Shown here: positions 11,086-26,000 of the stretch, piece by piece
How the letters are laid out: every line of letters starts with the position of its first letter
Numbering within the stretch: the stretch's first letter is position 1
Source: Sthenelais limicola
Taxonomy: Eukaryota > Annelida > Polychaeta > Phyllodocida > Sigalionidae
DNA length: 64,000 nt
Direction of reading: 5' to 3'
Assembly (NCBI GenBank): GCA_942159475.1
Contig: OW804100.1
Location: 7,642,127-7,706,126 of the forward strand
Notes under the pieces: model-generated
Database searches by the model: none
What the model was told of the DNA's origin: nothing
Seen by the model: only the letters and a program-made list of their open reading frames with translations
Program-made: the position numbers and the translations under genes

Positions 11086-14000
11086 CCTGTGAGCCCATTT
11101 ACATGTATTACATGTGTGTGTACATGACATCCATTGATCCATTGTACACTATGTATGCACTATGTTCAATTGTCATTTTACGGAAGATTGGCTGTATAAA
11201 AATTATTAATAAAAAAAATAAAAGGGTAAAACACATGTGACACGCTGGCACGACCAGTAGCAACGCCAAACGTCAAGCAATACATAACCAGATAAAAATA
11301 AGTAACTCTTTTACATATATCTGAATGCTTGAATTACAGATCATGTACTATGTAATTCTCCAAAACGGGCAGCATTTGATTTCAGGAGGCCATTTATTTA
11401 GAAAAAATTAAGTTTGTTGAATCTCTACAATCTTTGGTGTACATAAAGCAGGCAATATCAGCATTATGCAGACAAAGTTTGGGAAGGCTGTGGCAAATAT
11501 TTCTATTCCTGCACCTATGCTTCAGATACCTCCATTTTTGCCTATTTTTGCCATATATCAGCCATATTAATGCAGATTTATTAATAATATTGTGTAAATC
11601 TGAGGTGAACTACCCAGTAATTATGACAGCAAAATTGAATGACAAAATCAGAGATAGGGAATCAATGTTGGCCGCCAAAATAAGGCCTGGTTGTAACCAG
11701 AAGTTAGAATACCTTTTTGTCAAAATATAAGTTTTATTTCAAAGAATAACTGTGCTAATATAGAATGATCTCTTTATTTTTAATAACTATGACGTAACGG
11801 CGACGCTATAGTCGTAACGGTGACATCCCAACAATTGCTCACTGCAAATAAACAGCATCTGTATCTACTCACAACTATATGTTTTACCAAATTCAGGCAG
11901 GCCTAAACAATTATAAGAAAAAGGGAAATTGCATAAAATTATATTATATTTTAAATATGGGTGTTATTTTACATGTCGTAACGCGACATAAAACATTCCC
12001 ACATCAATTCAATTAATTTCATTTGATGTAATAAAAGGGTTCATGAACGTCATGGACTTATAACTTGTATATCTACCGAAATATAAATAGATTTGCATAT
12101 TCAACCCTCCAAAATCCAAATGCAATATAATATTAATGATTAGTTTAGGGACATTTCAATCCTTTGAAGCTAATATATGTCGTAACGGCGACACACTTAT
12201 TCCAAAACAATATTTTCCAATTCTAGACTAGTTCAAGTATACGATTACATGAATATTGCGTTTTTTCATAATAATGAATGTATGTGCATGTGTAGAAACC
12301 ATTTTTGTCAGCAGTAGTAATAGATTTTCTAAATGCGCCTGTACTTTATATTCAAATTCCATAATCATTATTTATTTTCTAGTCTGAAATAGCAGTTTTA
12401 TCTCAATAGCGGCGAAGATTTTGGCATAAGAACTGTGAAAGTATGGTTCCCACAGCCTAATTTGGGCCAAGGAATTCAAATAAAATGGTTATAATCATGT
12501 GTGACCATCCTAAATACGGGTTGTAGATACCCTAGGCTGGAAAAACAAATGCTCCCCGATTGGGAGAATTACTCATATACCTTTATCGATCCTTACATCA
12601 TCATAATGGGTTGACAGCAAATTAATGAGGAAATACAGATCAAAGTTATATATGTATAGCACCTTAGTCACATTTATAATCATCCAACATTTTAGGACAG
12701 GTTGATATGCGACCAAATCTGCTTCTATATAATTGCGTTTAATGAAGAATCAGATCGTGACTTCCATCACTGGGCAACGTATGAAAACTTCCCTGAGGGA
12801 TAGTGCGTTTTTTTCTAAAAAATTGTTTAAATATTGTATATTGGCCCGAAATGAAATAAGAAAAAAGAAAAAATCATGAGATCCATTGTTACATACCGTA
12901 TTTACATAGCCAAGATCTCAGTTGTAACGGATCTGAGGGACGGCACTTCTGTTTCATATATTTATATTACCATTTCCTTTTCTAGTGTCCTAGAATTGGG
13001 TCAAGGTTCCTTTTTATAACTGGACATTTCGTAGCTGGAGTATGTGCAATATTGTTCGGGTAAGTTTATTCCCTTCTTCCTGTTCTCCGTCGCTCATCCA
13101 GTTACTGAGGTAAGCCGCAAAATGAGCTTACCATGCTGATTAATTATCTAGGCCATGTTCAGAGCAATGTATTTATGTGATTCAGATTATAATAAGAATA
13201 TTTGAATTGAAAATAGCTTACACATAAAATAAGACAACTCTAATAAATTAACCGGTATAATAATATGAATATGATTGTGTTGTTATAATGTTATAACTAT
13301 AAAGATGATAATCACAATTAAAAAATCTTTTTGATAAATTTTATTGCGAAACATTTTCAGGCGAACCTGATAATCTCATGTTACACAAATAAACAAATAT
13401 ATAATCAGACATGATAACCACTATAGGTCGTACTAGTATATTTTTAACATTTGAAGAAGTTAAATTATAAGACATATTACAATAGCATAGCTTAAGTAAG
13501 TTTTAGAGAAGGCTTTTACCTCGCATCAGTTATATTAAGGACTAATCACAAAAGGATTACAAAAGTTCAATAATGATAAGACGCCATGTTTGATTAACCA
13601 TATGATGAGGCAACAGATAATAGAGAGCTATGGTCTTGTGTCTTTCGCTCTTTCATAGGGTAGATGAAATCCAAAGAATTTATTTCCGTATGTGAAGGTG
13701 AGCCATATTTCGGGAATGCAAACTATGGTAAATAATGTGAATTTGGATAGGGTTGGAATGGATTAAACTTAGTTTTAGACTACCAAGTTTCCATTTTTGC
13801 TTATTTCTAATCATTTGTTACATGTGGAAACAGTCGTACTCAAAATATCTATAACAAAACTAAGACTCAGATGAATATGTTGGATCTTCATTTATTGCAT
13901 TAATTGATACAGTTTGAATAGGTTACTTTTCTCTGTATTGTGTAAAGGAGAAGACTGTATTGTCCATGGTTATCTTTCCTGATCGCACATAGTAGATAAA

Positions 14001-17000
14001 TGCAATGTCAACGACATGTAAATTTGTACGTGTTGACTATATTTGGTTTCGTCTCAGATAATGGATATTGTAGGATAAGGTGTCCTTATATGGCGTGATA
14101 AGCTGAAGATCTTGATCTTGTCTAACCCATCACTGCTTTTTCTCTGCCCTATGACCCTCTAATACGATAGAGGCTTTTGTTGCTATAATATGCCAAGCTA
14201 AGTTCAGCCTTCCAACAAATGCTATTGATTAAGGGACTGTTCATTTTTAATCACTGGGTGGGAGAGGAGAATTTTCAGCGGGGGGGGGGGGGGGAACCTT
14301 TTTATGCACATACTCTGAAGGGGGGCACCTTTTTTTTGCTCAGACTCTGAAGCTGTGGAGACAGCCTTTTTTACACAGACTCAAAAGGGGAGGGGGCACT
14401 TTTTGCACCAACTCTGAAGAGCAGCGCTTGCTTAAACCGTGGAGAAACCTGTGTCATGAAAGAAGATTCATGTATCTCAATTATAAAATACTCTGGTATT
14501 TGGACATCTTGATTTTAATTCTATCCATCAAGCCGACTGTTCTCTACGGCAGTCAGCGAGCATCTGACCTGTGGTGGTCTGGAAGCATGGGAGAGTTGTG
14601 GTCTGTAGCGCATAGGGGAGCTGGTCGTCTATGCTACTATGCTAGATGAGAGGAAGCGTGCAGAAAGAGTGCAAATCTTATTCATTTCTGGGTCCTTTGC
14701 CCGCCTCTTGTTGATGAAAGACATGACTATTGTGCTATCAGAATAGACTGTTACTTGTCTATCTTTCGAGGCTGGGCTAAAAAGGTAGCAGGTTGGCTTG
14801 CAGGTTGGCTCAGGAATAGCTAACTTTTTTTATTTTATGCATGTCAGTGATATCTGGCCAACCTACCCATGGGGCATCATACACAAATCCCCTGCAGCTG
14901 TACAGGCATTCTGAATTCTTGAGTCAATTATTGGTAAGGAGCCATTGAATTTGCTACTGTAATCTATCCACCAAAGATTGTCAGATTTCAGGCCGGCCAT
15001 TAATCTGCACCTTGCCCACATGAGGGTTCTAATATAGTTATATAAACTGTCCATGAAGTAGTGTCCTGACTGTCTCTTTGAAAAGCTTATCTTTCTCACA
15101 TACCCGTCCATTATGTCCACTGTGCAGATGACTTTAGGTTAAGGTTTTAGTGTTATTTCACCCTTGATATGCTCAGTCCATAGAGATAACGTAGGCTCTG
15201 TATATTGTTTAGCTAGTCAGTAACTGATGTGATATTGCCCGTAGGAAATACACGGCCGACCTTGATTTTGTAACACTGTGTGCATGCTTGCTTTCTGATC
15301 TTTGCCAGTTCCAGTCCTTCTTCGGAGCTATGTTTTCGAAGCGAATCTACCTAAACAACTAATTATTTAACAATTTATTTCTCAAAATCGCTTTAGCTCA
15401 TGTTAATTTAACATTAGTTTAGTGTGCGGGGTGAAATAAACACAGAACAACCCTTGGATTCTCGGCGTCGTGAATATTCACTCCCGCCTCGAATCCCGGG
15501 TAGTTCTGTGTATTTATTAAAGGAGGGTATGGTTTGTAATGTTTTAATACAGAATGAAACACTCTTTTTCTGAAATCGGTATACAGGAGGCTTGAGCTAC
15601 CCTAGTCTGCCCATGACATCACAGAATTCAGAGCGGAGCCCATATTTGTGTGTTATATAACACCAGGTATAGCCAACAATGAAGACCCCATACATATAGT
15701 AGGCCTCGATAAATGGCGGCAATGTTCTGCATGACTGAGTGCCACCTGAAAGCTCCTACAACACTAACTTATTTTTGGCGAGAATTAAATTTAAAAGGCC
15801 AAAACACTACTTCTTTTTGTGTCGTCTTTGCTCTGTTTAATTTTATACCAAAATAAACTGAAATTTTATAGGAAACAGTGAAACGACTAAAAAACAACAA
15901 CAGGAAATAGGCCTAACAAAATGCCAATTTTCCAGGCCTTGAATTTATTCAAAATATTGTGCAATGTGCAAAGATGTTCGACACTCAGACCTTTATCATC
16001 CTCTAACTGACTCTCTCTGTCCTCTCTCCCTCCATCTCTCTCCTCTCTCCTCAGTCTCTCTTCTTGCTCTCTCTCACTCACTCACTCTCTCTCTCTCTGG
16101 GGATCGGGAGTGGGATCGGGAGTGGGATCGGGAGCGAGAGTGGGATCAGAGGAACATGTACCGTATATATATAGAGGGGGGGGGGGGGGGGGGTGAGAGG
16201 GAATGGGAGAGGCAACAGGAGTGGGACAGGGACCTTTCTCTCCTCCTTTAAAATTTGTGTTGCAGATATGGAACTTTAATCGGGTTTGTCCTGTTTTTGT
16301 TTCTAAGAAGGTTTAAAACCCCTTTTGGGGGAACATGTGTAATGCAATAGGGGGGAGGGGAGAGAGATAGAGGAGAGTGAGAGAGAGAGGCAGAGTGAGA
16401 GAAAGAGGAGAGTGAGAGACAGACAGAGAGCGAGAGAGGAGAGTGAGAAAGAGGGGGGAGTAGGAGTGGGAGCAGGAGGCAGAGTGGGAGCGAGAGAGGG
16501 AATGGAAGAGGCAAGGGACAGGGACAGGCAACACAACAACAGCACAACAGTGACCAACAAGGCATCATAGGGTTCCATTTGACGTATGAATGTTAATACA
16601 GATAATAAGTCACAGAGACAACTTGAAAGATAAAGATGGTGGGAGAGGGAACAAAGAGAGCTGAAGATGTGGGCCCCACTGTCCCACTAGCAAATCCTGT
16701 GCGAAGCACGGGTATTTGCTAGTGTAATATAATGGATAATATAAGACTTTTTAAGAAAAGTCACCCCCATTTGTCTACAGTAATATATAGGAGGATAGAA
16801 CAATAGTTATATACAATTGGTCATTAAACATGTTTACCGATGTCTCGGCCATAATACAAGAGGTATTACACGCCTGAAGATGAACTCTCACCAAAGAGGA
16901 GACAGATGTCTCTAAATACTTTAACTACATCAATCAACTACAAAAAGTTAGGTCAAAGTCTACCTTTAGATACTGGTCATGTGACAAATAATACTCTCTC

Positions 17001-20000
17001 CTCAAATAATATCTTAACTCCTTCCGAGTTTTCAGCAATTGAGATTTTTGTGGCTGACCATTCCAGAGATTTGGTATACTATACAGGTACGATCTCAGGT
17101 ATAATTCATTTTTTTGGGAGTGCCCTTGTCTGATATCCAAAGCATGGGGGACTGGGCCAGTATGGTGGTGTTAATACACTTGGGGAACCAACTGGTCATG
17201 TGACTCTCGAACTATTTATATCCACATAGCTTGTGTTATATGGACACATATACCTATCATTTCTATTCTAACACCTGTTCTACTCTATCTGAGACCAGCA
17301 GGTCTGTGTGCACGACCTGTAATTTTCCATAAAAGCTGGTTTGACCTGAACATCTTTGTTCTTAAATCCATCTTGTATGCTGTTGTTGTCATATGCGAGG
17401 TTCAAGGGCTACTTGTGGTTATCCACTACATATTATCATATATGCTAGGTAATACTCTGTTTGGTCTTTATGCAGGTCAACGTTGGTCTTGAGGTGCCTC
17501 AGGCTGGCCGTACCCCATTCATCCATAATCAAATATTCAACATAATCTTCATCTCTCTTCCATTAATTGTATAGCACAATTGGCTCCTAGAATGCTGGTA
17601 GTCCAACCTTCTCCCTGTCTTTCTGAGCCAGTCTGCATGCTATGTGCTCTGGTACAAACCTGGACACTATCAGCCTTTTTTGCTGAGGCCTTCACTTCAA
17701 AGTTCTGGCTGCTGCCTAGCATCTTGTACGACAGCCCTCTTCTGACAATGCTGTTGTAGTCTGACAACTTATGTTAACCCATACAGAAATGAAAAGTTAA
17801 TCCACATACAATGCACATAAAATAATGACCAGGTTTTTCCTGGCCATTGTATGTGTGCATTACGTTGCAATTGAAAACCCTTCAACAGCATAAACACATG
17901 CCAAATTTCATAACCTGGCCATTGTATGTGCATTGACAGGACATGTTCATTATATGGTCATTGAACATGGTCATTCCAAAGTTGAGCATTATGTGTGCAT
18001 TGAACTTCTATAAATAAAATTCTATAACATGCTCATTAGATGTGGATTACCAGTGCCAGTGGGTGAAAAAGGAAAGGGAAGTTGGTTATGCATATAGGCC
18101 GATAAAATAGTTGGCAGTTGGCTGTTGGATGTACAACATCATAGAACCATAGGAACTTACTCCAACTTGAACTGACTCACTTTGGATTTTTACACAGTTT
18201 TCTGCTACTCACTCTGTTTGGATGACCTTAAAGGGTAAGGTGCATGAAATCAGAAATAGTCTTTTTTCGGGGGTATTCATCTTTAATATGGTTTGAAATA
18301 ACATTGTTGAATATCTATACATGTTTGGTTCAATGCATCAACATATGAGAACCACTTTTTAATAAGTAGATCACTGTAACCTCAATTCTAGTCAAACTGG
18401 TGCTGTGATGTCACAGGGGTAACGCAGTATGAAGGACAGCTCTGCCTACACTGTTTAACGTATATTTACACAATCAGATCTGCTATTGTTTTACTGAATT
18501 CTACAACATGAAAACTAGGTGCATAGTTGTAGGATATAGCAAATGTCCTGCAGATGGAATGATTTTCCATAATTGGCCGAAAGACAGCAAAAGTGACCGA
18601 ATATGAAAGAATGAGTGAGCATAAAAAAACGGCAAGTGGTCACAGCCATCACCGCCATACCGTCTGTAGTTCCATGACTATCATCCATGTAACTGGGCTT
18701 TTATTATCTGAAAACTGTCCTGTTACCTGGCTGACAATAAGAAACATAGGTCAGTGGTAAGTGGCTTCTAAACTATTTGTCAGTGAGTGGGATTGATTTG
18801 GAGATCCCCAATCATAATAAACAAAGCTGTCAATGGGGAATAAGTTAGAGAGGCGTTGTCAGGCTAGTGAAGGGTGCAGCTAGAGTGTCTACGGCCAGGA
18901 CAGCAGCAGGCACCTACCTCCCCTGCCCCACTGGCAGCCTGCATGCATACACACATGTTCCCTCGCCACACCCACACCCTACATGTATGTCTTACATCTG
19001 AAGGTTCTACGGCCCATAGTTGATTGGATACAGTAAAGATTAATCATGAAAGTTACTAAACATTGTCTTAATTTAAGCCAGAGTTACAAATAATTTGGGG
19101 TAGGTTTATAAAGGAGCAGTCTCTGTCCCAAGTTGGGGGTAGTCCCCGGGTAGTCAGGGATGATACTTTGTCAGACACCCCATACTTCCTCCTGAATACC
19201 ATAACTGTGGGGACTACAAACTCAGCCATTTCTTTAATAGCTTTTACAAAAAGGGTCTGGCAATCTTACTCTCAAATCAATTTTCAATGTAGATCTGTGT
19301 TTTCCCACATAAATACCCCAATGCACTGCCATTGGAGCTATAGATACTACATAGCTCTGCTGCCATGGGGCTTTGGGTGTGACCCCTGTGACGTCACATG
19401 GGCAGAACGTCACGGTAAGTGGCAGTTAATGCGTTTTATTCCTAGCTCTAGTTTTCATGAATAAAAGTTTTTGTAACTTTGACAATATTGCTTGTATATG
19501 ATTTAGATTCTAAAATTGGGACAAGGAACTGACCCTCTTCCCAATAAATAAAAGAAAAAAGTTCATGCATCCTCTCCTTTAAAAGGTCAAGCTTGAGTGA
19601 CAATTAAGGCCAAGGAGAACCAGGCCAGTATTACAGAAGTGATATTGAAGTAGGAAATGGCTCAGGTTGAGAGTGGTGCAACAATTAGCTACAACCTTAA
19701 TTCTTTCAGATAGACTGGTGTTCTCACTCACTAAATTGCACTATATGTGATAGCAGAACATTTCCAAGGATTGGATTAAGGCTTAGAGTATGTTTATGGC
19801 TTACAAATATCATCTGGAAACACTAAGCCTGGGGGCAGAAGGTAAGAGGAATTTTATTAAGCATGCAAGTTAAATAAGGTCAGACAAAGCAAAGCTTCTC
19901 TAAAGACATGTGGAACATTGAAGCTCATGTGGTCATTGTGTGTCCATTGAAGGACCTGGCATTTGTGTGTCCATTGACAGACCTGACCTTTGTGTGCCCA

Positions 20001-23000
20001 TTGATAGATGTGTTCATTGTGTGTTCATTAAAGGACCTGTGGATTGCCTCATTTGCATGTGAAATTTTCCCACTAGTCATTGTGTGTGCATTAATGTCAC
20101 ATGACCTGTGTATTGCCTGCCCATTTCCCTGACCTGTCCATATACTTGACCTGTGACCATTAATGTCAAATGATGTGTGCATTGGCTCATTTACATGTGA
20201 AATATTCCCACTAGTCATTGTATGTGCATTAATGTCACATGGCCTGTTCATTGCATGTCCCATTAGACCTGGTTACTGGGCCATCTTTTCCGTATGGGTT
20301 ATGTTCATCCGCCAACATCTGGAAGTTAAAATGTCCAGTCTCTTCATCTTGCCAATGGATTAGCTCTCACCACTCAAGCGACTGTTCTCTAAGGCAATCA
20401 GTGAGCATAATAATCCCTGAATCCCTGGTCGTGTCCCAAGCCACATTTTCTCGCATCCAGCTAAGTAACCAGTGCACTCAGGGATTACCAAATAACATCC
20501 AAGTCGTAAAAAACTATGTAGCAACACATGAATCTCTAAATGCCATCACTCTTGGTAAAATCTGGGAGGAAACACTCAAGGATCCGGTGATGTGCAAGCT
20601 CATTGAAACAAGCCTGTATAATCGATGGCAATGGGCTAAAGAAGATGCTCAGCTGCAACCATTCATGAAAATCAAAGATGAGTTAGCGGTGTCAACTAAG
20701 CAGGACTATGCGATGTGAGGTACTCATATTGTGCTGCCGAGTAATCTCCACTCTCAAAACAATAGATCTTGCCCATGATGGACACCAGGGACTGGTAAAG
20801 ACTAAGGCACTTTTGTGTTCCAGGGTGTGTGTCAATTTCAGACATCTGAATAATGTCACACAGAAGGACTTGTATCCGCTTCCTCGAATAGACAATTGGA
20901 GAGTGGCTATTGGCAAATAGCTAAATAGCTATTTATATAGCTAATATTTTCAGTTACCAGGAAAAGAACTTAATTTCTTCATGTATTATTCCGACTAGCT
21001 AGGTAGGTTTAGGGGCAAGTGTGGAAGTTATTCTTGAGATACTTAGTGTAGAATTGTTTGAGATTATGTTCATACATGTTTCAGCTCTGTCCTTTGCTGG
21101 ATTGATTTTCCAATGTACTTTAGGGCCCCTTTTTTGTCAGGGACTTTTTCCAACTTTTTATTAGCCTCCCACTTTCATCCCTGCTAAGGAGGGGATACGG
21201 GCGGACCCGGAGAAGACGCAAGCGGTGGTAACTTGGCCCATACCTGTTGGGGTGAAGGATATCCGGTCTTTTCTGGGTTTCGTTTCTTACTACCATTTTC
21301 AAACTCATGTAATACTATGTACATTGAGTGCCATATTGCACTACGATTGAATTATATAACAACTGTATATTGTAGAGAATCACTCTGGTCATTGATCATT
21401 GTACTCTACATAACATCGATTGTAATAGCAACAAAGAGGCTGAGAACCTCCCATTAGCTGGAGAGACCCTCTTCTTTGAGACAAACTGTCAAATATAAAA
21501 GTTTTCTAATCTAATCTAATCTAACTACCATCAGTTCATTCCGGGTTTTAATGACCTGGTACGGTCATTGCAGGAGACTGCAAGACAAAAGGAGACAAAA
21601 GGTACTACGGTATAAGCTTACATGGAATGATATGCTCAATTATGCATTTTGAGGCCACTAAAAAGGCCTTGCTCTCCATGTCCGTCTTGGCATACCCGCG
21701 AGCGAATGGCCAGTTCATTCTGGATACAGACCCAAGTGGTACGGCCATGGGGGCGGTCCTGTTGCAGGTTCAGGATGAGCAAGAGCGGGTGATCGCGTAT
21801 GCGAGTAACATTTTCTCGAAATCGCAGAAAAACTACTGTACTACGTACAGGGAGCTGTTAGCAGTCATGTATCATGTGTGGAAATTCAAACACTATTTAT
21901 ACGGGGCTGACTTCATGGTCCGTACAGACCACTCGTCTCTTAAGTGGCTTATGACATTCAAGGAACCGCAAAATATGTTGGCTTCTGGATTTGCATCAAT
22001 ATGGGGTTACCAACAAACGCGTGATTCAACACCGTCCTGGTAAGAAGCTCGAAAACGCTGATGGCCTATCCCGCAGACCATATAGTCGCTGCAAGTGTAT
22101 GGATTTGATGACTGGCACCCACAAGACTGCTGTGGCATGTCTCGCGTGGGGGGGGGGGGGGGGGGGGCGGGGCAGGAGCACATGACTAATAACCCTAACG
22201 CAGCAACTCAGAATATTCACGAACAACAACTCATGGACAACAAACCATATCATGGGCTTATTGGAGCAAAACAGATCTCGCCAGCAAAAGCGATGAATTC
22301 AGAACTATCTGGAGTCATAAAGCGGATTTGCGCCTGGAAGGAGGAGTGTTAACCTATAAATGGGCGAAACCCTCCACCGGAAATGTCTTCGCATGAATCG
22401 TGCTGCCTTTTGAACATAGGTTCTTGCCATAGGTTCTTTTGGCATGGTCAAACAGGAGACATAAAAAGATGGATTTGGTTATGTCTTGAGTGTAATGTGT
22501 GGAAAACACGATGTGGTGTCAATAGGTCGCCATTACAGAAAGAACTCACTAGGGAAAGATTTAGTAGAATTTCTTTGGACATCCTTAGTGGCACGAGGGG
22601 AAACACTTGTGTATTGGTCATATGTAGTGGATTACTTCTCCAAATGGTCGGAGGCTTATTGCCTACCGAATCATAAGGCAACTACGGTAGCCTGGACAGT
22701 TTCCACAGTTCCACAACTCTGCAACCTTTACGACATGAAGAAACAAACCACCCTCCCGTACAGGCCGCAGGCAAATGGACAGGCAGAAAGGTTTAATTGT
22801 GTCCTCGTGAAACAGCTTTCATGTTACGCTGGTTATGGGGCAGACAACTGGGATACTTATATCCCATGCATTACAGCCACCTGCAATAATCCATAAATGT
22901 GAGTACGGGCTACACCCTGCACTCCATAGTCTTCATGACGGAGGCGTATACACCTGTGGATCTGATCCATGGTGTACCTCGTGGGGGCTTGGACCTCTGG

Positions 23001-26000
23001 TTCAGGTTTCATTGAGGATCTTCGTAAAAATTTGCGGAAATCGGCTGCCGGCAAGTACTGCCGACACAAATCGCTCAACAGAGCTGTGAAAAAGTTAAAG
23101 TGGGGGGAGGATGAGAAACCCGTTCTGCCTCCACACCGCACGGAGCTTGAGCGGGAAGAAGCGGTTAAGGATCCACCGGAGACTGATTGCTTCTACAACT
23201 GTCTAGAGGAATATGCCAAGACAGTCTCGTTGATAGAGTATAAGGAACTCTTTGTGCAATGAACAGACCTGCGGAAGACTCTGCAGAATGCTGATCTACA
23301 GTATTCCTACAAGGCCGACGCAAACTACAGATGGCTGTTGTTGCCCGTTTCTGCTTTGCAGGCTGGAAGCTTTGGTCGGTACGCCGCAGACTTTCAAGTC
23401 ATGGGTACTTTTCACAAGGCATCTGTGCGAAGTGCACACACCGGTCACCCCTACTTGGGTGTGTCTGATTAAGTTGTGTTGACGCGGATCGTCGCCCAAA
23501 CCTGGTGCAGGGGCGGATCTAGGGTCTAAAATGAGGGGGGGTCCAAAATGAAAAGGGCACATCAGTCCATCCTCCAAAAATGAGAAAGAGGGGCACAAAA
23601 TATAAAGTACAGTTTAACACAATGAAGGTGAAAAGTTTTATCAACACAATGCCCAAGATACTTTGATTTACCAATTTTCTGAAAATCTGACCCACTAGGG
23701 GGGTTCGGGGGCATGCTCCCCCGGGAAATTTTGAAATTTAAGGTGCCATTTGGAGGCATTTGGTGCTTTTGAAGCACAAAATACAGTATTTGATCACACA
23801 TGAAAAGTGATCATTTTATTTCTATTTACTTCGACTTTCAAAAACCATGGATGCAGTTTGCAAGGACCTAAGAAACACAGAACATACAACACACACTGGC
23901 AGTTGACCATGTATACAAATTGTAAGATGTGGAATTATTTTTTAAAAAATCAGTTGTGGCTACTGTTGCAAGTGATGTAGGGGCGAAGTAGGGTGTGGGG
24001 GCATGTTGCCCGCAAAAATTGTAAAACCTGTGAAGGAGTGAAATGGTGTAGGGAGCATCATAATTAGGCAGTTTCATTAGTATTTAAAGATAAAAAAAAA
24101 ATTAGGGGGAAAACCTCAAAGGCAAATTTAATAATTTGACATTGAATCAAAATCTCCCTCAAATGATGAAATCACATGTATCCAATGTCACATTGACAGA
24201 TCAATGGGGGTTTGTCTGTACTTCCTGCAGGCAGGCCTGCCAACAATATGTAAGGCAGCATACTTTAATTGTCTCACAACTGCCCCCAAGTGATTGTCCA
24301 TATGATGTATAATTGTAAAGCAAACATGAGAGGGGGAACTAATGTCAGAACAAACATATGTGAGGCCCATACACCCAAATTAAGGAGTCATGGAAACAGC
24401 ATTTATAAGTTCTTTTAACGGCCTTTTACAGCAGTTACAACAGACACTTTTGGTTGTAAAAAAAATTAAGGCACCTTTGATTGAACTGTTCTTAAAAAAG
24501 GTTTTGGCTCTTCAAAAAAGGGCACTTTTGGTTGTAACAAAGACACTTTTTGGTTTGTTTTTTTTACAACAGAAAAAGGGCACTTTGGGTTGAAAAAAAG
24601 GCACTTTGGGCTGTTCAAAAGGGCACTTGTGAAAATTTGAGGGGGGTCAGGACGTCGCCGACCCCCCCCTTGGATCCGCCCATGTGGTGGCTCATGGCTC
24701 CCAGGCCCCGCACAAACTTTCGCGTGCGGATGTGATCGAGCGCATTATGCCTGCTCTTGCGAAGAACAGCATGTCCTTCCTACCCCAACGGGGATACAAG
24801 AGCATGTTGCATCTGCCATCTGCCATCTGCAACTGCGGCCGCAGTGATTCGCAACGCGGCAGAACAAAAGTTCACGCTCAAGAAGCCAAAACGCTCTGCG
24901 AAGGGTAAACGGGAGAAGTCGGAGAAATCTGTCGGAGAAATCTGACTCAGAAAAGTCTTCTTCCGAGAAGAAGGCCAAGAAGGAATTCGTTCCTGCTCCA
25001 CCTCCTTCCACGAATGCCTGGGCTCCTGGGTATAAAATTCCAACATGGAAGCGGAATTCCCCGCATTGCCAGGGACGTCTGGGGGCCTTACGGTCCTACA
25101 GAAGTCCTGCTGTATTCAGTCTGCAGCTGGGAAATGGTCGGCACCGTCAACATCTGAGTCGGAGTCGGACACCAAGGTCACAACGAAGACTGTCATGGTC
25201 CAGGCACCTCCCCCAACAGCATGTCAAGCTCTGGAGGAGGCTGCAATGAAGGAAGTTAACAGAGATGCGGCAACTTCAAGAGACAGAACATCTATGGATT
25301 GAGGCTCTCGATGCACGACCGGCCGCCTTTCCCTTGACCTCTGGTCTTTTCCCATTGGGGACACAAACCATCCAGGTGTTGGACCCTGCGGGGAATCCAA
25401 TAGTGGTTGATGGTTCCGTGGTCACAGGCGTGTTTGATCTAACTCAGGCACGTCAAGATGCGAATGCGGCGTATGCAAATGCAGCAAATGCAAATGCGGC
25501 GAACACTCCTCGGGTGTCAGCTGCTGAATAGGGTCCAAATATGCCCACAGACAATCTGGCTGAGGAAATGTGTTCAGGGGTAGAGCAACCATGGTTGTGA
25601 ACTCGCGTTGGTCGTACGGCCGAGGGAGGATACCTCCTCTGCCAAGAAGAGGCTTTCCTTCATAGAGAGTAAGGCTCTGGTGGGCAAACCTGATCCGCCA
25701 CCGTGCGATTTGGTCTCACCAAAGTAAGAGGAGCCTCTACCTTCCGTGGCTGCAGCTACGGAATAACCACCTACCGCAGTTCCACCCATGGAAGAGGTGA
25801 TGGCACGACCAGAGCCTAAATCCGTATCCACGGATTTGGCGATGGTTAAAGCAGAGACTGGGACACGGGACAACCCGATGCCTCCCCCTCCTCCGGGAAG
25901 GGTGATCAACCCGAGAACGGGTCGGGCACCGTGGAGGCGGGTTCGGACAAAACTCAACTGAACAGTAGCTTCTGTGGGAGTCAGACTCGAAAGGTACAAT

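Noticed and set aside
16248..16578. Three overlapping minus-strand frames of 73-106 codons
   Set aside because: They arise from gagaga-type simple repeats and show only Leu/Ser/Pro low complexity.
19908..20363. Repetitive frames such as VCPL.DL.FVCPL and GHTMTTSFNGHT on both strands
   Set aside because: Translation of a minisatellite; the repeated peptides mirror the DNA units on both strands.
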